The translations under genes and the position numbers were made by a program. A stretch of DNA of 64,000 nt from Rosenbergiella australiborealis (GTDB lineage Bacteria > Pseudomonadota > Gammaproteobacteria > Enterobacterales > Enterobacteriaceae). The notes below the pieces were generated by a model. It saw nothing but the letters and a program-made list of their open reading frames with translations. It ran no database searches and was not told the origin of the DNA. Positions 1-8,247 of the stretch are shown in pieces; positions within the stretch are counted from its first letter, which is position 1; each line of letters begins with the position of its first letter. The stretch is from contig NZ_JABBFO010000005.1 of the NCBI RefSeq assembly GCF_018494035.1, forward strand, positions 124,001-188,000. Reading direction: 5' to 3'.

Positions 1-575
1 TAGGGTCGGTGATAGGCACAATACTCGGTCTACTCGCCGGTTACTACGAAGGCTGGATGGACAGAATCATTATGCGTATTTGCGATGTCCTTTTTGCCTT
101 TCCAGGGATCCTGCTAGCGATTGCCGTCGTCGCATTGATGGGACCGGGGATGTCGAATGTGGTGATTGCCGTTGCCATTTTCAGTATCCCGGCGTTCGCA
201 AGACTGGTACGAGGAAATACCTTGGTCTTGAAACAACTGACTTGGGTGGAGTCCGCACGCAGCATTGGTGCCTCTGACCTACATATCGTGTTTAGACATA
301 TCTTACCGGGAACATTCTCCTCCATAGTCGTCTTTTTCACCCTACGTATTGGCGTTTCTATTATCTCAGCCGCCAGCCTCTCTTTTATTGGATTAGGTGC
401 GCAACCGCCAACCCCGGAATGGGGAGCAATGCTTAACGAGGCACGTTCGGATATGGTAATGGCCCCACATGTCGCGTTATTTCCAATTCTAGCTATTTTT
501 TTGACGGTACTGGCCTTCAACTTGCTGGGTGATGGATTACGCGACGCGCTTGACCCGAAACTACGCAGTAAATAA
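1..575 (+). CDS. gsiD: Glutathione ABC transporter permease GsiD, C-terminal part
   Basis: The reading frame is open through the left edge of the window (frame from base 3), so the N-terminal third is missing. The protein is an inner-membrane permease of the Dpp/Opp-type importer GsiABCD, which takes up glutathione. The visible part is nearly identical to E. coli GsiD from GLLAGYYEG to the C-terminus. It contains the permease (EAA) loop ESARSIGAS, which contacts the ATPase subunit, and the family ending [10 protein letters not shown]. Four hydrophobic segments can be seen. The GTG at base 9 is internal and not a start. The rest of the gsi operon should lie to the left, outside the window. A strong hairpin follows the stop codon, consistent with the gene being last in the operon. 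Confidence 0.93.
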   Translation, partial: GSVIGTILGLLAGYYEGWMDRIIMRICDVLFAFPGILLAIAVVALMGPGMSNVVIAVAIFSIPAFARLVRGNTLVLKQLTWVESARSIGASDLHIVFRHILPGTFSSIVVFFTLRIGVSIISAASLSFIGLGAQPPTPEWGAMLNEARSDMVMAPHVALFPILAIFLTVLAFNLLGDGLRDALDPKLRSK

Positions 576-583
576 CGACTCAG

Positions 584-627
584 CCTCGAACAACCAGGGC
601 TCCTACTGGAGCCCTGGTTGTTCGAGG
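584..627 (+). terminator. Perfect 20-bp hairpin after gsiD
   Basis: Two 20-base arms (584-603 and 608-627) are exact reverse complements around a 4-base TACT loop. It lies 8 bases after the gsiD stop. No T-run follows directly; the nearest run of T is about 20 bases further on. It probably ends gsi transcription or protects the 3' end of the mRNA. Its perfect symmetry is unusually strong for an intrinsic terminator. Confidence 0.6.
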
Positions 628-745
628 GGCACGCCGCCGCCAATACTCAGTTTTTTTCCTGAAACTGCCCTGTACCAGGAGAAATCGCCTTCACAACCTC
701 TCCCCCAACTTCCATACTGAGGCTCCATTAACGCAAGGAGCGACT

Positions 746-1210
746 ATGAATCAAGCAGCATACCTTTCAGCCCTTTATCAGAAAAAAATGTGGCCGGTAT
801 GGGGGATACTGATTACGTTTATTTTGTGGAGTGTTTTTGCCTCATCATGTTTAGCAGAAACGCGCCCTGATGTTGCCACGCGAGTCATTGCCTATCAGGG
901 TAATCAGGGGGTAAAAGTCTGGACATTAAGAATTGGTGAACGAAAAGCGCACGAAGCTCTGGTTAAGATAGAAGATGTTGATCATGACTGGAATCTATTA
1001 ATTCTAAAAATGAAAATTACCCGCTTGAATGACGAACTCCACTATTCCTATACTCAAGGAAAAAAACGTCATACTGTCTTGGTCTTAAAACAGAATGGTG
1101 GACTCCTTTATTTACCAGGAGAACCTATCGCCATTAATTTGTCCTATAGCGATAGTCTTTCAGACGATATTGATGCGCAAAGGTTCTTAACCGAATATTT
1201 ATCTCAGTAG
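746..1210 (+). CDS. Exported protein of unknown family
   Basis: The 154-residue product is not recognised. Residues 17-37 form one hydrophobic segment (WPVWGILITFILWSVFASSC), preceded by a positively charged stretch (QKKMW). It looks like a signal peptide ending near SCLA-ET, or a signal anchor. The cysteine at the end of the segment is preceded by ASS and lacks the usual lipobox leucine, so a lipoprotein is possible but not favoured. The mature part of about 117 residues is polar, with alternating strand-like segments and no catalytic motif that can be seen. The start is supported by an AAGGAG ribosome-binding site 7 bases upstream. It stands alone between the gsi operon and a convergent acetyltransferase gene. 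Confidence 0.7.
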   Translation: MNQAAYLSALYQKKMWPVWGILITFILWSVFASSCLAETRPDVATRVIAYQGNQGVKVWTLRIGERKAHEALVKIEDVDHDWNLLILKMKITRLNDELHYSYTQGKKRHTVLVLKQNGGLLYLPGEPIAINLSYSDSLSDDIDAQRFLTEYLSQ

Positions 1211-1241
1211 TCCTTTAGCGCTTAGGCCTTCAACTAACGGG

Positions 1242-1733
1242 CTAGATCCTGTCGGAGCTAGCCGCTAATTGCGACAATAAACGTTGATCGAGACGATGAT
1301 AATTGACCTCTTCCACCACTCGCGCACCGAGAGACGTATAAAAATCCTGTACCGCCCGGTCTTCTCGTACCGATAGCCAGTCGAGGTGAGTACAGCCTCG
1401 CGCCTCAGCGCGCTGGGCAATAAAATGCATTAATTGGCGGCCAAGCCCCTGTCGGCGGTACATTTTTGATACAAAAAGCTCTTTAATAAACATCTGCCCA
1501 GTGAAACGGGATGCGGGATAAACCACCGTTACACAAGCAAACGCAACAATATGACCTTCACGCATTCCTTTATAAATTTCAGTCCCCGAATCCGCAGGAA
1601 ATACACGTTCTCTTAAGTATTTTGCCATTTGTTCTGCGGCAATGATGGCTTGGGGATGATGATAACGCTCCATTTCGGAAAATATCTCTACCAGATCAGC
1701 CCACTCGTCAGGTTTACAACACGTGATATCCAT
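1242..1733 (-). CDS. GNAT-family N-acetyltransferase
   Basis: This is a 163-residue single-domain acetyltransferase that would transfer the acetyl group of acetyl-CoA to an amine. The GNAT fold is shown by the strand IKELFVSKMYRRQGLGRQL (about residues 83-101), where RRQGLGR is the Q/RxxGxG/A acetyl-CoA pyrophosphate loop. This is followed by the helix and the LDWLSVREDRAVQDFYTSLGA segment typical of motif B. The substrate cannot be predicted. The ATG has an AGGAG site 6 bases upstream. It is read from its own promoter region downstream of the lpxP terminator. Confidence 0.85.
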   Translation of the reverse strand: MDITCCKPDEWADLVEIFSEMERYHHPQAIIAAEQMAKYLRERVFPADSGTEIYKGMREGHIVAFACVTVVYPASRFTGQMFIKELFVSKMYRRQGLGRQLMHFIAQRAEARGCTHLDWLSVREDRAVQDFYTSLGARVVEEVNYHRLDQRLLSQLAASSDRI

Positions 1734-1794
1734 TACGACTCCTCTACATAATTCATTTATTGACTATAGACGAGGCATGAAATTGCGGCATAAA

Positions 1795-1818
1795 AAAAAG
1801 CGCCAACTGGCGCTTTTT
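1795..1818 (-). terminator. Bidirectional intrinsic terminator of lpxP
   Basis: A stem AAAAAGCGCCA/TGGCGCTTTTT with a 2-base loop has A-runs on the left and T-runs on the right. It can stop transcription in either direction. On the minus strand it lies 4 bases after the lpxP stop codon and before the acetyltransferase gene. Confidence 0.85.
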
Positions 1819-1822
1819 AACA

Positions 1823-2746
1823 TTATAGGTAGAGAGACACTTCACCCGGTGGTCGAGTTTTAAACCGGCGATGCAACCAAAGATATTGCTCTGGCGCACG
1901 TAATATTTCAGTCTCAATCACTTTATTCATGTAACTTGCCGCGGCTTGCGAATCCTCATAAGGATAATTTTCAAGCGGTGGTTGGATAATTAATTGATAG
2001 CCACTTTTATCTGTATTTCGGATTAAAACGATAGTGAGCATAATAGGCTTGGCTAATCGAGATAAGACAAAAGTTCCGTTAGTGGTGGCCACTTTATCAA
2101 CGGCAAACAGCGGTGCAAATACGCTGCCTTTAGGTCCATAATCTTGATCAGGAGCAAACCATACTGCTTCACCCTGTTTTAGGGCATGCACCATACCCCG
2201 TAAATCACGGCGGTCGATCATCGCTTTATTTGAACGCATACGCCCTTTGGTTTGAGCCCATTCCATCGCCTGATTGTTATGAGGCCGATACATCGCCATC
2301 ATCGGTTGGCATAGCCCGGTAATACGCCCCCCTAACTCCAGCGACATAAAGTGTACGCCGATAACCATGACGCCACGCTGTGCTTGTTGCGCCTGCTGTA
2401 GATTATTGATCCCAGTAACGGAGTAAAATTTGCGAACGCGTTTATCTGACCAAAACCATGCGATTCCAGTCTCCATCAAGGCCATGCCTAATGATTCAAA
2501 ATTCTTTGCGACTAACGCTTCCATTTCCTGCGGTTGAATATTAGGAAAGCAAAGTTGGACGTTACGTCGAGTGATCGATTCACGTCGTTTTAAAACACGA
2601 CGGGAAATCTTACCTGCTTTCGCTCCAAGCCGGATCAAAATAGGATAAGGGAGTTGAACTAAAAGCCACAGTACGCCTAACCCAAACCAAGTTAGCCAAT
2701 AACGCGGGTGGAGAATTTTAAACTTAAATTGACCAGTTTTTTTCAT
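1823..2746 (-). CDS. lpxP: Lipid A palmitoleoyl/lauroyl acyltransferase, LpxP type
   Basis: A 307-residue inner-membrane acyltransferase of the LpxL/LpxM/LpxP family, which adds a secondary acyl chain to Kdo2-lipid IVA. The start HPRYWLTWFGLGVLWL and the TM helix at residues 13-33 are typical. HFMSLE (H-x4-E, near residue 132) is the catalytic dyad. Between the paralogues, the stretches GRITGLCQPMMAMYRPHNNQ and FAPDQDYG, and the ending RFKTRPPGE-SLYL, are much closer to E. coli LpxP than to LpxL. LpxP is the cold-induced enzyme that uses palmitoleoyl-ACP in E. coli. Whether a separate lpxL exists cannot be seen here, so this copy could also be the housekeeping enzyme. Length matches the family (306). 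Confidence 0.87.
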   Translation of the reverse strand: MKKTGQFKFKILHPRYWLTWFGLGVLWLLVQLPYPILIRLGAKAGKISRRVLKRRESITRRNVQLCFPNIQPQEMEALVAKNFESLGMALMETGIAWFWSDKRVRKFYSVTGINNLQQAQQAQRGVMVIGVHFMSLELGGRITGLCQPMMAMYRPHNNQAMEWAQTKGRMRSNKAMIDRRDLRGMVHALKQGEAVWFAPDQDYGPKGSVFAPLFAVDKVATTNGTFVLSRLAKPIMLTIVLIRNTDKSGYQLIIQPPLENYPYEDSQAAASYMNKVIETEILRAPEQYLWLHRRFKTRPPGEVSLYL

Positions 2747-2890
2747 AAAGCCTTCACTAAAAGAAGCCTCTACGCCAGAAATGCCATATTTCTTGGCAAC
2801 GTATAGCCTCGATACTTATTTTGACAACGAAAAGTAGGAAAAGTCACCGCAACGTCACGCAAATAATGAAAGAAAATGTATCTGATAAAT

Positions 2891-3457
2891 TTACGGTGTT
2901 GTAGCAACCAGCACGATATCGATATTGATGGGATCAGCGACAAGTGCAGGATATTGTCCCATACCAAATGCCTGACGCGATAAGGTGATATTACCAGAAA
3001 GTCGTAAATAACCACCACTACTAAGGAGGCGTGAGTCACCGCTTCTTTTCCCGTATAACATGACAGGGCGAGTTATTTGCTTGATTTTCAACGTCCCTAA
3101 CACACGATAGCGACCATCGCCCATATCAACAATACGGCTGCTAGTGAAAGTGACATTCGGATACTGAGCTTGATCAAAGAATTGTGCACTTTTTAATGCC
3201 CATGTCAGAACGCGGTGATGGGCATCTAATTGGGCAATCGGCATATCAACCTTCAGATAATCCGCCACATCATGCTGTGGGTCCACCACTATTGAGCCAC
3301 GTAAACCGGTAATTCGGGCGTGATAATCGGATTTTCCAATCATCTGCCAGCGTAGCAAAACGTAACTACTGTCGGCCAAGTGAAAAGATAGGGGCGCAGC
3401 ATGCGCGGTGATGACTCCACCAAATAGTGTGAACAATAACACTCCAACACGAAACAT
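2891..3457 (-). CDS. YceI-family periplasmic protein
   Basis: The product is a 188-residue secreted protein with a cleavable signal peptide (MFRVGVLLFTLFGGVITAHA, cut before APLSF). The mature part follows the YceI lipocalin-like beta-barrel pattern, with strands such as SSYVLLRWQMIGKSDYHARI, DYLKVDMPIAQLDA, FFDQAQYPNVTFTSSRI and GTLKIKQITRPVML. YceI proteins bind isoprenoid or amphiphilic ligands and are often induced by high pH or osmotic stress; the ligand here is unknown. The start at 3457 has an AAGG site 4 bases upstream. An in-frame ATG 18 bases earlier has none. Length agrees with E. coli YceI (191). Confidence 0.85.
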   Translation of the reverse strand: MFRVGVLLFTLFGGVITAHAAPLSFHLADSSYVLLRWQMIGKSDYHARITGLRGSIVVDPQHDVADYLKVDMPIAQLDAHHRVLTWALKSAQFFDQAQYPNVTFTSSRIVDMGDGRYRVLGTLKIKQITRPVMLYGKRSGDSRLLSSGGYLRLSGNITLSRQAFGMGQYPALVADPINIDIVLVATTP

Positions 3458-3719
3458 CACGCCTTCCCATATCAATGTTCAAGTTGGCTAGCTTAACGTG
3501 AATTGAACTTAAGTAATAAGTATTTTTGCTTCTTAAAACGCTGACATGAGTCAGTGAGCAATCCTTGAAGTCTTGAGTGAACCCACCCAATAAAACGCTT
3601 AGCCAAAAGAGCTCATAGACTATCCGTCAATAAAAGGGTTTGTTCCTGCTTTGTTCCCTCCTACCAATAGGGTGAGAAAAAACAGATCAAAGCACTTGCT
3701 GTATTTAGCCGAATATATA

Positions 3720-4085
3720 TTAGGCTTTCGCTTTAATCTCATCATCAGTATCGATATTTTCGCGATCCCCTTGTGTGCTAGGTTGAGAAATAACGAGGAA
3801 TTCAACCGCCATATCTGAGCGATTGCAGGCTTGATGAGGGGATAAAGGCGGGATTTCAATACCCTGTTGAGGGTGCAAGCAATGAACCTTATCCTGCAAA
3901 ACCATCGTTAGCTGACCCGATAACACAAAGAAGAACTGTCGAGCCCGATGGTGGTAATGGCGTTGTTCAGCAGTATGCGCAGGCATCTTTTCGTGGATAA
4001 TTAATAAATCTTGCTGCTTGAGTAAGTACCAGCCGTCACAGTGGTCGCCCCATATATAATGCTCTGCACTCTCTTTATCGATCAT
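3720..4085 (-). CDS. Small cupin-domain protein
   Basis: A 121-residue single cupin barrel. The first cupin motif is seen as RHYHHRARQFFFVLSGQLTM (about residues 41-60), with histidines and a glutamine in metal-ligand positions. The second is IEIPPLSPHQACNRSDMAVEFLVI. The tail STQGDRENIDTDDE is acidic and probably disordered. Such proteins bind small ligands or metals; the reaction is unknown. It is divergent from cbl with 271 bases between them, so a regulatory link is possible but not shown. Confidence 0.75.
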   Translation of the reverse strand: MIDKESAEHYIWGDHCDGWYLLKQQDLLIIHEKMPAHTAEQRHYHHRARQFFFVLSGQLTMVLQDKVHCLHPQQGIEIPPLSPHQACNRSDMAVEFLVISQPSTQGDRENIDTDDEIKAKA

Positions 4086-4356
4086 GGCTTATTCTCGCTA
4101 TAGATTAAAAGAGTCATTGAATACGATAAAATTGGCTAACTAAAGCGAAATAATGACTAACGCTAATATTGCCTGAATAATAGTTTTTTATTCTGTTTTT
4201 GAAGGGTATATTTTTTGATATGACTTTTGATGACTCTCTTTAACGATAAATATCTCCCTTATAGCATTGTGATATAACGTTTGCGTTTAAATTATTTATT
4301 TAATGGAACCGAATTCACTACTGTGAGAGATATTGAACGCCTAAAGAGTACATCTC

Positions 4357-5313
4357 ATGAATTTTCAGCAACTTAAAATTATCCGTGAAGCCGCCCGCTG
4401 CCAATGCAATTTAACTGAGGTTGCTAAAACTCTCTATACTTCACAATCAGGGATCAGCCGACATATTCGTGAGTTAGAAGATGAATTAGGCGTCGAGTTA
4501 TTTATTCGTCACGGAAAACGTATGCTGGGACTTACTGGCCCCGGTAAAGAGATGTTGATTATTGCCCAACGAATATTAGATGAGTCGGCAAAAGCAAAAC
4601 GTTTGGGGCAATTATTTACGGCGCAAGAAGCAGGAATATTGACCATTGCGACCACACATACCCAAGCCCGCTACTCATTACCGGCTATTTTAAAACAGTT
4701 TCGTAGCCGCTATCCGCAGATCCAAGTCGTGCTTAATCAAGCGACCCCGGATGAAATCCGAGAACAAGTTATTTCCGGAGAGGCGGATATTGGTATTGCC
4801 TCAGAGGGGCTCGCGCATAGCGGTAAGCTGACGACCTTTCCTTGGTTTAAGTGGAATCATCGTATTCTAGTTCCTCATCATCACCCGTTAGCGCAAGAAG
4901 AGAAACTTACCGTGGAACAGCTCGCAGAATGGCCGCTTGTCACCTACCGTGCAGGAATGACGGGACGATCCGTGATTGATGAAGCCTTTCAAGCCGTTGC
5001 TTTATTACCTAATGTGGTGCTCAGCGCGCAAGATTCCGACGTCGTTAAAACCTATGTTCGCCTTGGAATGGGCATAGGTATTATTGCTGAAACCGCCGCT
5101 GATGATGATGATCCAGACTTGCTATCACTGGATGCCCGTCATCTGTTTAGTAGTAATACTGTTTGGCTAGGGGTGAAGCAAGGGCAGTTACAGCGCGATT
5201 ATCTCTGGCAATTTATGACACTTTGTAATCCAAATCTTTCAGAAGAGGACTTGAAACAGAGAACGCTCGGCTTAAATGAAAATCCAGAACTTGGCTATGA
5301 TTTTCAGATTTAA
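4357..5313 (+). CDS. cbl: LysR-type transcriptional activator Cbl
   Basis: A 318-residue LysR regulator. The N-terminal helix-turn-helix (MNFQQLKIIREAARC...LYTSQSGISRHIRELEDELG) and the effector domain (TIATTHTQARYSLPAILKQF, GEADIGIASE, VVLSAQDSDVVKTYVRLGMGIGI) match E. coli Cbl over the whole length. This includes the tail ending in YDFQI, near YQI of Cbl. Cbl acts with CysB to switch on genes for use of organosulfur compounds under sulfate starvation, and responds to adenosine phosphosulfate. No sulfonate or cys genes lie nearby. It is followed after 76 bases by a GH3 gene in the same direction. Confidence 0.88.
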   Translation: MNFQQLKIIREAARCQCNLTEVAKTLYTSQSGISRHIRELEDELGVELFIRHGKRMLGLTGPGKEMLIIAQRILDESAKAKRLGQLFTAQEAGILTIATTHTQARYSLPAILKQFRSRYPQIQVVLNQATPDEIREQVISGEADIGIASEGLAHSGKLTTFPWFKWNHRILVPHHHPLAQEEKLTVEQLAEWPLVTYRAGMTGRSVIDEAFQAVALLPNVVLSAQDSDVVKTYVRLGMGIGIIAETAADDDDPDLLSLDARHLFSSNTVWLGVKQGQLQRDYLWQFMTLCNPNLSEEDLKQRTLGLNENPELGYDFQI

Positions 5314-5389
5314 ACGCACGTATTCCTCCCTGCTACCGAGGTCAGTGACTAAGCTAAAAGGAAGTCCCCCTGCGCTTAGGAGTTGATAC

Positions 5390-7549
5390 ATGTCTTACCC
5401 GTGGCAAAAACTTGGTTTAAACGCTGATCAACAAGCCGACAGTGTTTTAGCAGCAATGACCGATGGCGAAAAGTTTGCATGGCTTTCCGGGCCAATGGCC
5501 ATTCCTCTCCATAAAGGGGAAAAAATTCCGGCTGAAGCCATCGGTTCAGCCGCGTGCTACCCGTCAATTCCAAGGCTGGGTATTCCCGCCATACAACAAA
5601 GCGATGCCAGTTTGGGCGTCAGCGCGTTAGGTGGCGTTCGTCCCGGCGATCACGCCACTGCCTTACCGAGTAGTTTAGCCTTAGGGGCTGCCTTTGACCC
5701 TGATCTCGCTGAAACGTCAGGGAAGCTGTTAGGGCGTGAGGCATTTTGCAAAGGCTTTAATGTTCAATTAGCGGGTGGAGCCAACCTAATTCGTGAACCT
5801 CGTGGCGGGCGGAATTTTGAGTATATCTCCGAAGATCCCCTGCTTACCGGTATTATCGCGGGTCACAATGTGCGTGGTATTCAATCACAACATGTGGTGT
5901 CGACGGTAAAACATTTCGCCCTGAATGCACAAGAAACCGGTCGAGTCGTGGCTGATTCACGACTTAACGAAGCTGCGTTGCGTGAATCAGATTTACTGGC
6001 CTTTGAACTGGCCATTGAGATCGGACAGCCGGGCGCCGTAATGCCCGGTTATAATCTCGTCAATGGCGAATGGGCCTCGGAAAATCCTTTTCTTTTATCG
6101 AAAGTTCTCAAAGGCGACTGGCAATATCCCGGTTGGGTAATGTCAGACTGGGGGGCCACACATTCTGCTACCAAGGCAGCGCGCGCTGGATTAGATGTGC
6201 AATCTGGATCGAATTTAGATGAATGTGCGTGGTTTGATCATCCCCTTCGAGAAGCGGTGGCGCGAGGCGAGATCGATGGCTCGTATATTGATCAAATGAT
6301 CCATCGGATCTTACGTAGTCTCTTCGCCTGCGGCGCTATTCAACATCCCGCACAGCGTGGCACGCCTTTGGATTACAGTTGGCATCAGTTAATGGCTCAA
6401 CGCGAGGCGGAACAAGGCATTGTCTTGCTCAAAAATGCCCAACAGACGCTACCACTTCCCCCCGAGTTATCGCGCCTTGTGGTCATCGGTGCTCATGCTG
6501 ATCAAGGGGTTTTAGCTGGGGGTGGCTCTTCAGCGGTGACTCCTCAGGGCTGTTTGCAGTTAGAAGGGGTGGATTTTATGGGAATACAGACCCCAAAAGT
6601 CTATCACCCTAGCTCGCCACTTGCGGCTATTCGTCGTAATTCTCTGGCTAAAAAGGTTGATTTTGTTTCTGGCGATTCCATTGAGGAGGCCTTAAATTCG
6701 GCACAAGGGTGTGAGGCAGTCATTGTTTTTGCCCAAGAGTGGCGGTCTGAAGCCCTTGATGCACAAGGACTGGATCTTGATGATCACCAAAACCTGTTAA
6801 TCGAACAGCTTGCCGCCGTCCACCCTAAAGTGATCGTCGTCTTGCAGACTGGCGGTGCGGTCACCCTGCCTTGGCTGAATAAAGTGTCTGCCGTACTTGA
6901 AGCGTGGTACCCCGGTTCAGGCGGAGGTGAAGCTATCGCCGGGGTATTATTCGGTCGTATTAATCCGGCGGGTCGACTACCCATCACCTTTCCCGCGAGT
7001 GAACAGCAACTGCCCCATCCTAAACAGGTTGACCCTAGTACCACGACTTCACTTCCCGGCGTGAAGGTAAAAGGAGATATTTTTCAGATTGACTATAACG
7101 TCGAAGGCGCTGATGTGGGCTACCGTTGGTTTGAACGCCAACAACAAAAACCGCTATTTCCGTTTGGATTCGGCCTCTCCTATACACAATTTAGCTACGA
7201 CGATTTACAACTTTGTCAAAGTTCGGACACGGTGACTGCGAGCCTCACGCTGACCAACTGCGGCGATCGCAGCGGAAGTGAAGTGATACAACTTTATATT
7301 CGACCGACTTCTGGCCGTTACCCATCGCGATTAGCAGCGTTTCGTAAGGTATTTCTCGCTCCGGGCGAATCTCAACGAGTGAGCCTCAGACTCGAACCAA
7401 GGGTGATAGCCCAGTGGGAGACGACTAAGCAGCTTTGGCATATCGTCGCCGGTGAATATGATATTTTTCAAGCAACCGATGCAGCAACCCCGGGATTGTG
7501 CGGCACACTGACGATTAGCGCACATGCCTTTGGCTATCGAGTCGCCTAA
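5390..7549 (+). CDS. Glycoside hydrolase family 3 (beta-glucosidase-like)
   Basis: This 719-residue enzyme shows the full GH3 layout. A TIM-barrel domain (about 1-310) contains GGRNFEYISEDP, VVSTVKHFALN and the nucleophile motif GWVMSDWGA with Asp253. It is followed by the alpha/beta sandwich domain (about 340-590; IVLLKNAQQTLPL, VIGAHAD, LEAWYPGSGGGEAIAGVLFG, PAGRLPITFP) and a fibronectin-III-like domain at the end (about 610-705; FPFGFGLSYTQFSY onwards). There is no signal peptide, so it should act in the cytoplasm on imported or phosphate-free beta-glycosides. Natural substrate is unknown. AGGAG lies 7 bases before the ATG. No transporter is adjacent. Confidence 0.9.
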   Translation: MSYPWQKLGLNADQQADSVLAAMTDGEKFAWLSGPMAIPLHKGEKIPAEAIGSAACYPSIPRLGIPAIQQSDASLGVSALGGVRPGDHATALPSSLALGAAFDPDLAETSGKLLGREAFCKGFNVQLAGGANLIREPRGGRNFEYISEDPLLTGIIAGHNVRGIQSQHVVSTVKHFALNAQETGRVVADSRLNEAALRESDLLAFELAIEIGQPGAVMPGYNLVNGEWASENPFLLSKVLKGDWQYPGWVMSDWGATHSATKAARAGLDVQSGSNLDECAWFDHPLREAVARGEIDGSYIDQMIHRILRSLFACGAIQHPAQRGTPLDYSWHQLMAQREAEQGIVLLKNAQQTLPLPPELSRLVVIGAHADQGVLAGGGSSAVTPQGCLQLEGVDFMGIQTPKVYHPSSPLAAIRRNSLAKKVDFVSGDSIEEALNSAQGCEAVIVFAQEWRSEALDAQGLDLDDHQNLLIEQLAAVHPKVIVVLQTGGAVTLPWLNKVSAVLEAWYPGSGGGEAIAGVLFGRINPAGRLPITFPASEQQLPHPKQVDPSTTTSLPGVKVKGDIFQIDYNVEGADVGYRWFERQQQKPLFPFGFGLSYTQFSYDDLQLCQSSDTVTASLTLTNCGDRSGSEVIQLYIRPTSGRYPSRLAAFRKVFLAPGESQRVSLRLEPRVIAQWETTKQLWHIVAGEYDIFQATDAATPGLCGTLTISAHAFGYRVA

Positions 7550-7674
7550 CCATGACAAGACGGTCGGGGGATGCCGATTAATGCCCCGGCCACTGTCACC
7601 GCTTACCGTCATTAATCTGTCATACTCCTCAGGCAGATTGGGTCGTGTCATCGGCACAATGAAGAGGTTTTCCC

Positions 7675-7815
7675 ATGAGCGAATATGATAACGATCTCTA
7701 TGAAACACTGTTTGCAAGCCGTCAACGTCCTTTTCCTGAAGAGAGCACTACGCCCGTTCGTCGTCGTTCCGTCCCCGATGAAGGTGATTACAATGAACTA
7801 CAATTCAATGATTAA
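7675..7815 (+). CDS. Small acidic protein of unknown function (46 aa)
   Basis: A 46-codon frame starts at an ATG with GAAGAGG about 7 bases upstream and ends in TAA. The product (MSEYDNDLYETLFASRQRPF...DYNELQFND) is hydrophilic and acidic at both ends, with a central RRR cluster and prolines. It has no membrane segment and no cysteine. Coding is suggested by the good ribosome-binding site, balanced codon use and the hairpin about 40 bases after its stop. I do not recognise the family. It begins 125 bases after the GH3 gene, so it probably has its own promoter. Confidence 0.5.
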   Translation: MSEYDNDLYETLFASRQRPFPEESTTPVRRRSVPDEGDYNELQFND

Positions 7816-8247
7816 TCGTCAATTGACTCAATCGCCCGACGGACTGCGCTGAAAAGACAGGCTGAGTGACCGCTCATTCAGCCTGATACCTTGCTCGCCT
7901 CATCTCCCGACAGCTTAAAACCACGGCCTACGTCCCAAACGACTTATTTTTTGCGTATGCTTAGCCGGTCTCCTAAATTTGGTTCAGTGATCACTGGCAA
8001 GATCCGAATACTAGGAGCATCAGTCGACGCAGTGTGGTATTTAAAAAAAACCTCTCATATCGCGAAAAATATCCCCTCGCTACCATCGGTCTTGGTTAAC
8101 TGGATCACGATAATGCCCGCCTACCGCGGTGATCATGAGTCACCCTTAATGTAAAAACCGTTTTTTTTTATTCGGTTGGCGTTACTTACATCCCCCCATT
8201 GCGATGCTACAGTAAATGAATCGATTCCATTTATTCTGGAGGTCTCT
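7816..8247. other. Intergenic region with a possible decayed short gene
   Basis: Apart from the hairpin at 7858-7885, no convincing gene is seen. On the minus strand, between about 8120 and 7890, one frame reads as protein-like sequence (VIQLTKTDGSEGIFF, then RILPVITEPNLGDRLSIRKK) but is broken by an in-frame TGA and has no clear start. This may be the remnant of a small gene. The plus-strand frame over the same stretch has no ribosome-binding site and looks antisense. The run of T near 8161 precedes the promoter region of the next gene. Confidence 0.3.
7858..7885 (+). terminator. Hairpin after the 46-aa gene
   Basis: The arms CAGGCTGAGTG and CATTCAGCCTG pair with one mismatch around a 6-base loop. 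No T-run follows on either strand, so intrinsic termination is possible but weak. Confidence 0.4.

Noticed and set aside
44-643. 199-codon minus-strand frame opposite gsiD
   Set aside because: It lies fully antisense to a well-conserved permease gene and has no family resemblance.
2770-3039. 89-codon minus-strand frame overlapping the YceI-like gene
   Set aside because: It is a different frame of the YceI-like gene and its downstream spacer, without a start signal.
7891-8154. 87-codon plus-strand frame
   Set aside because: No ribosome-binding site and low-complexity composition; the opposite strand looks more protein-like, though broken.
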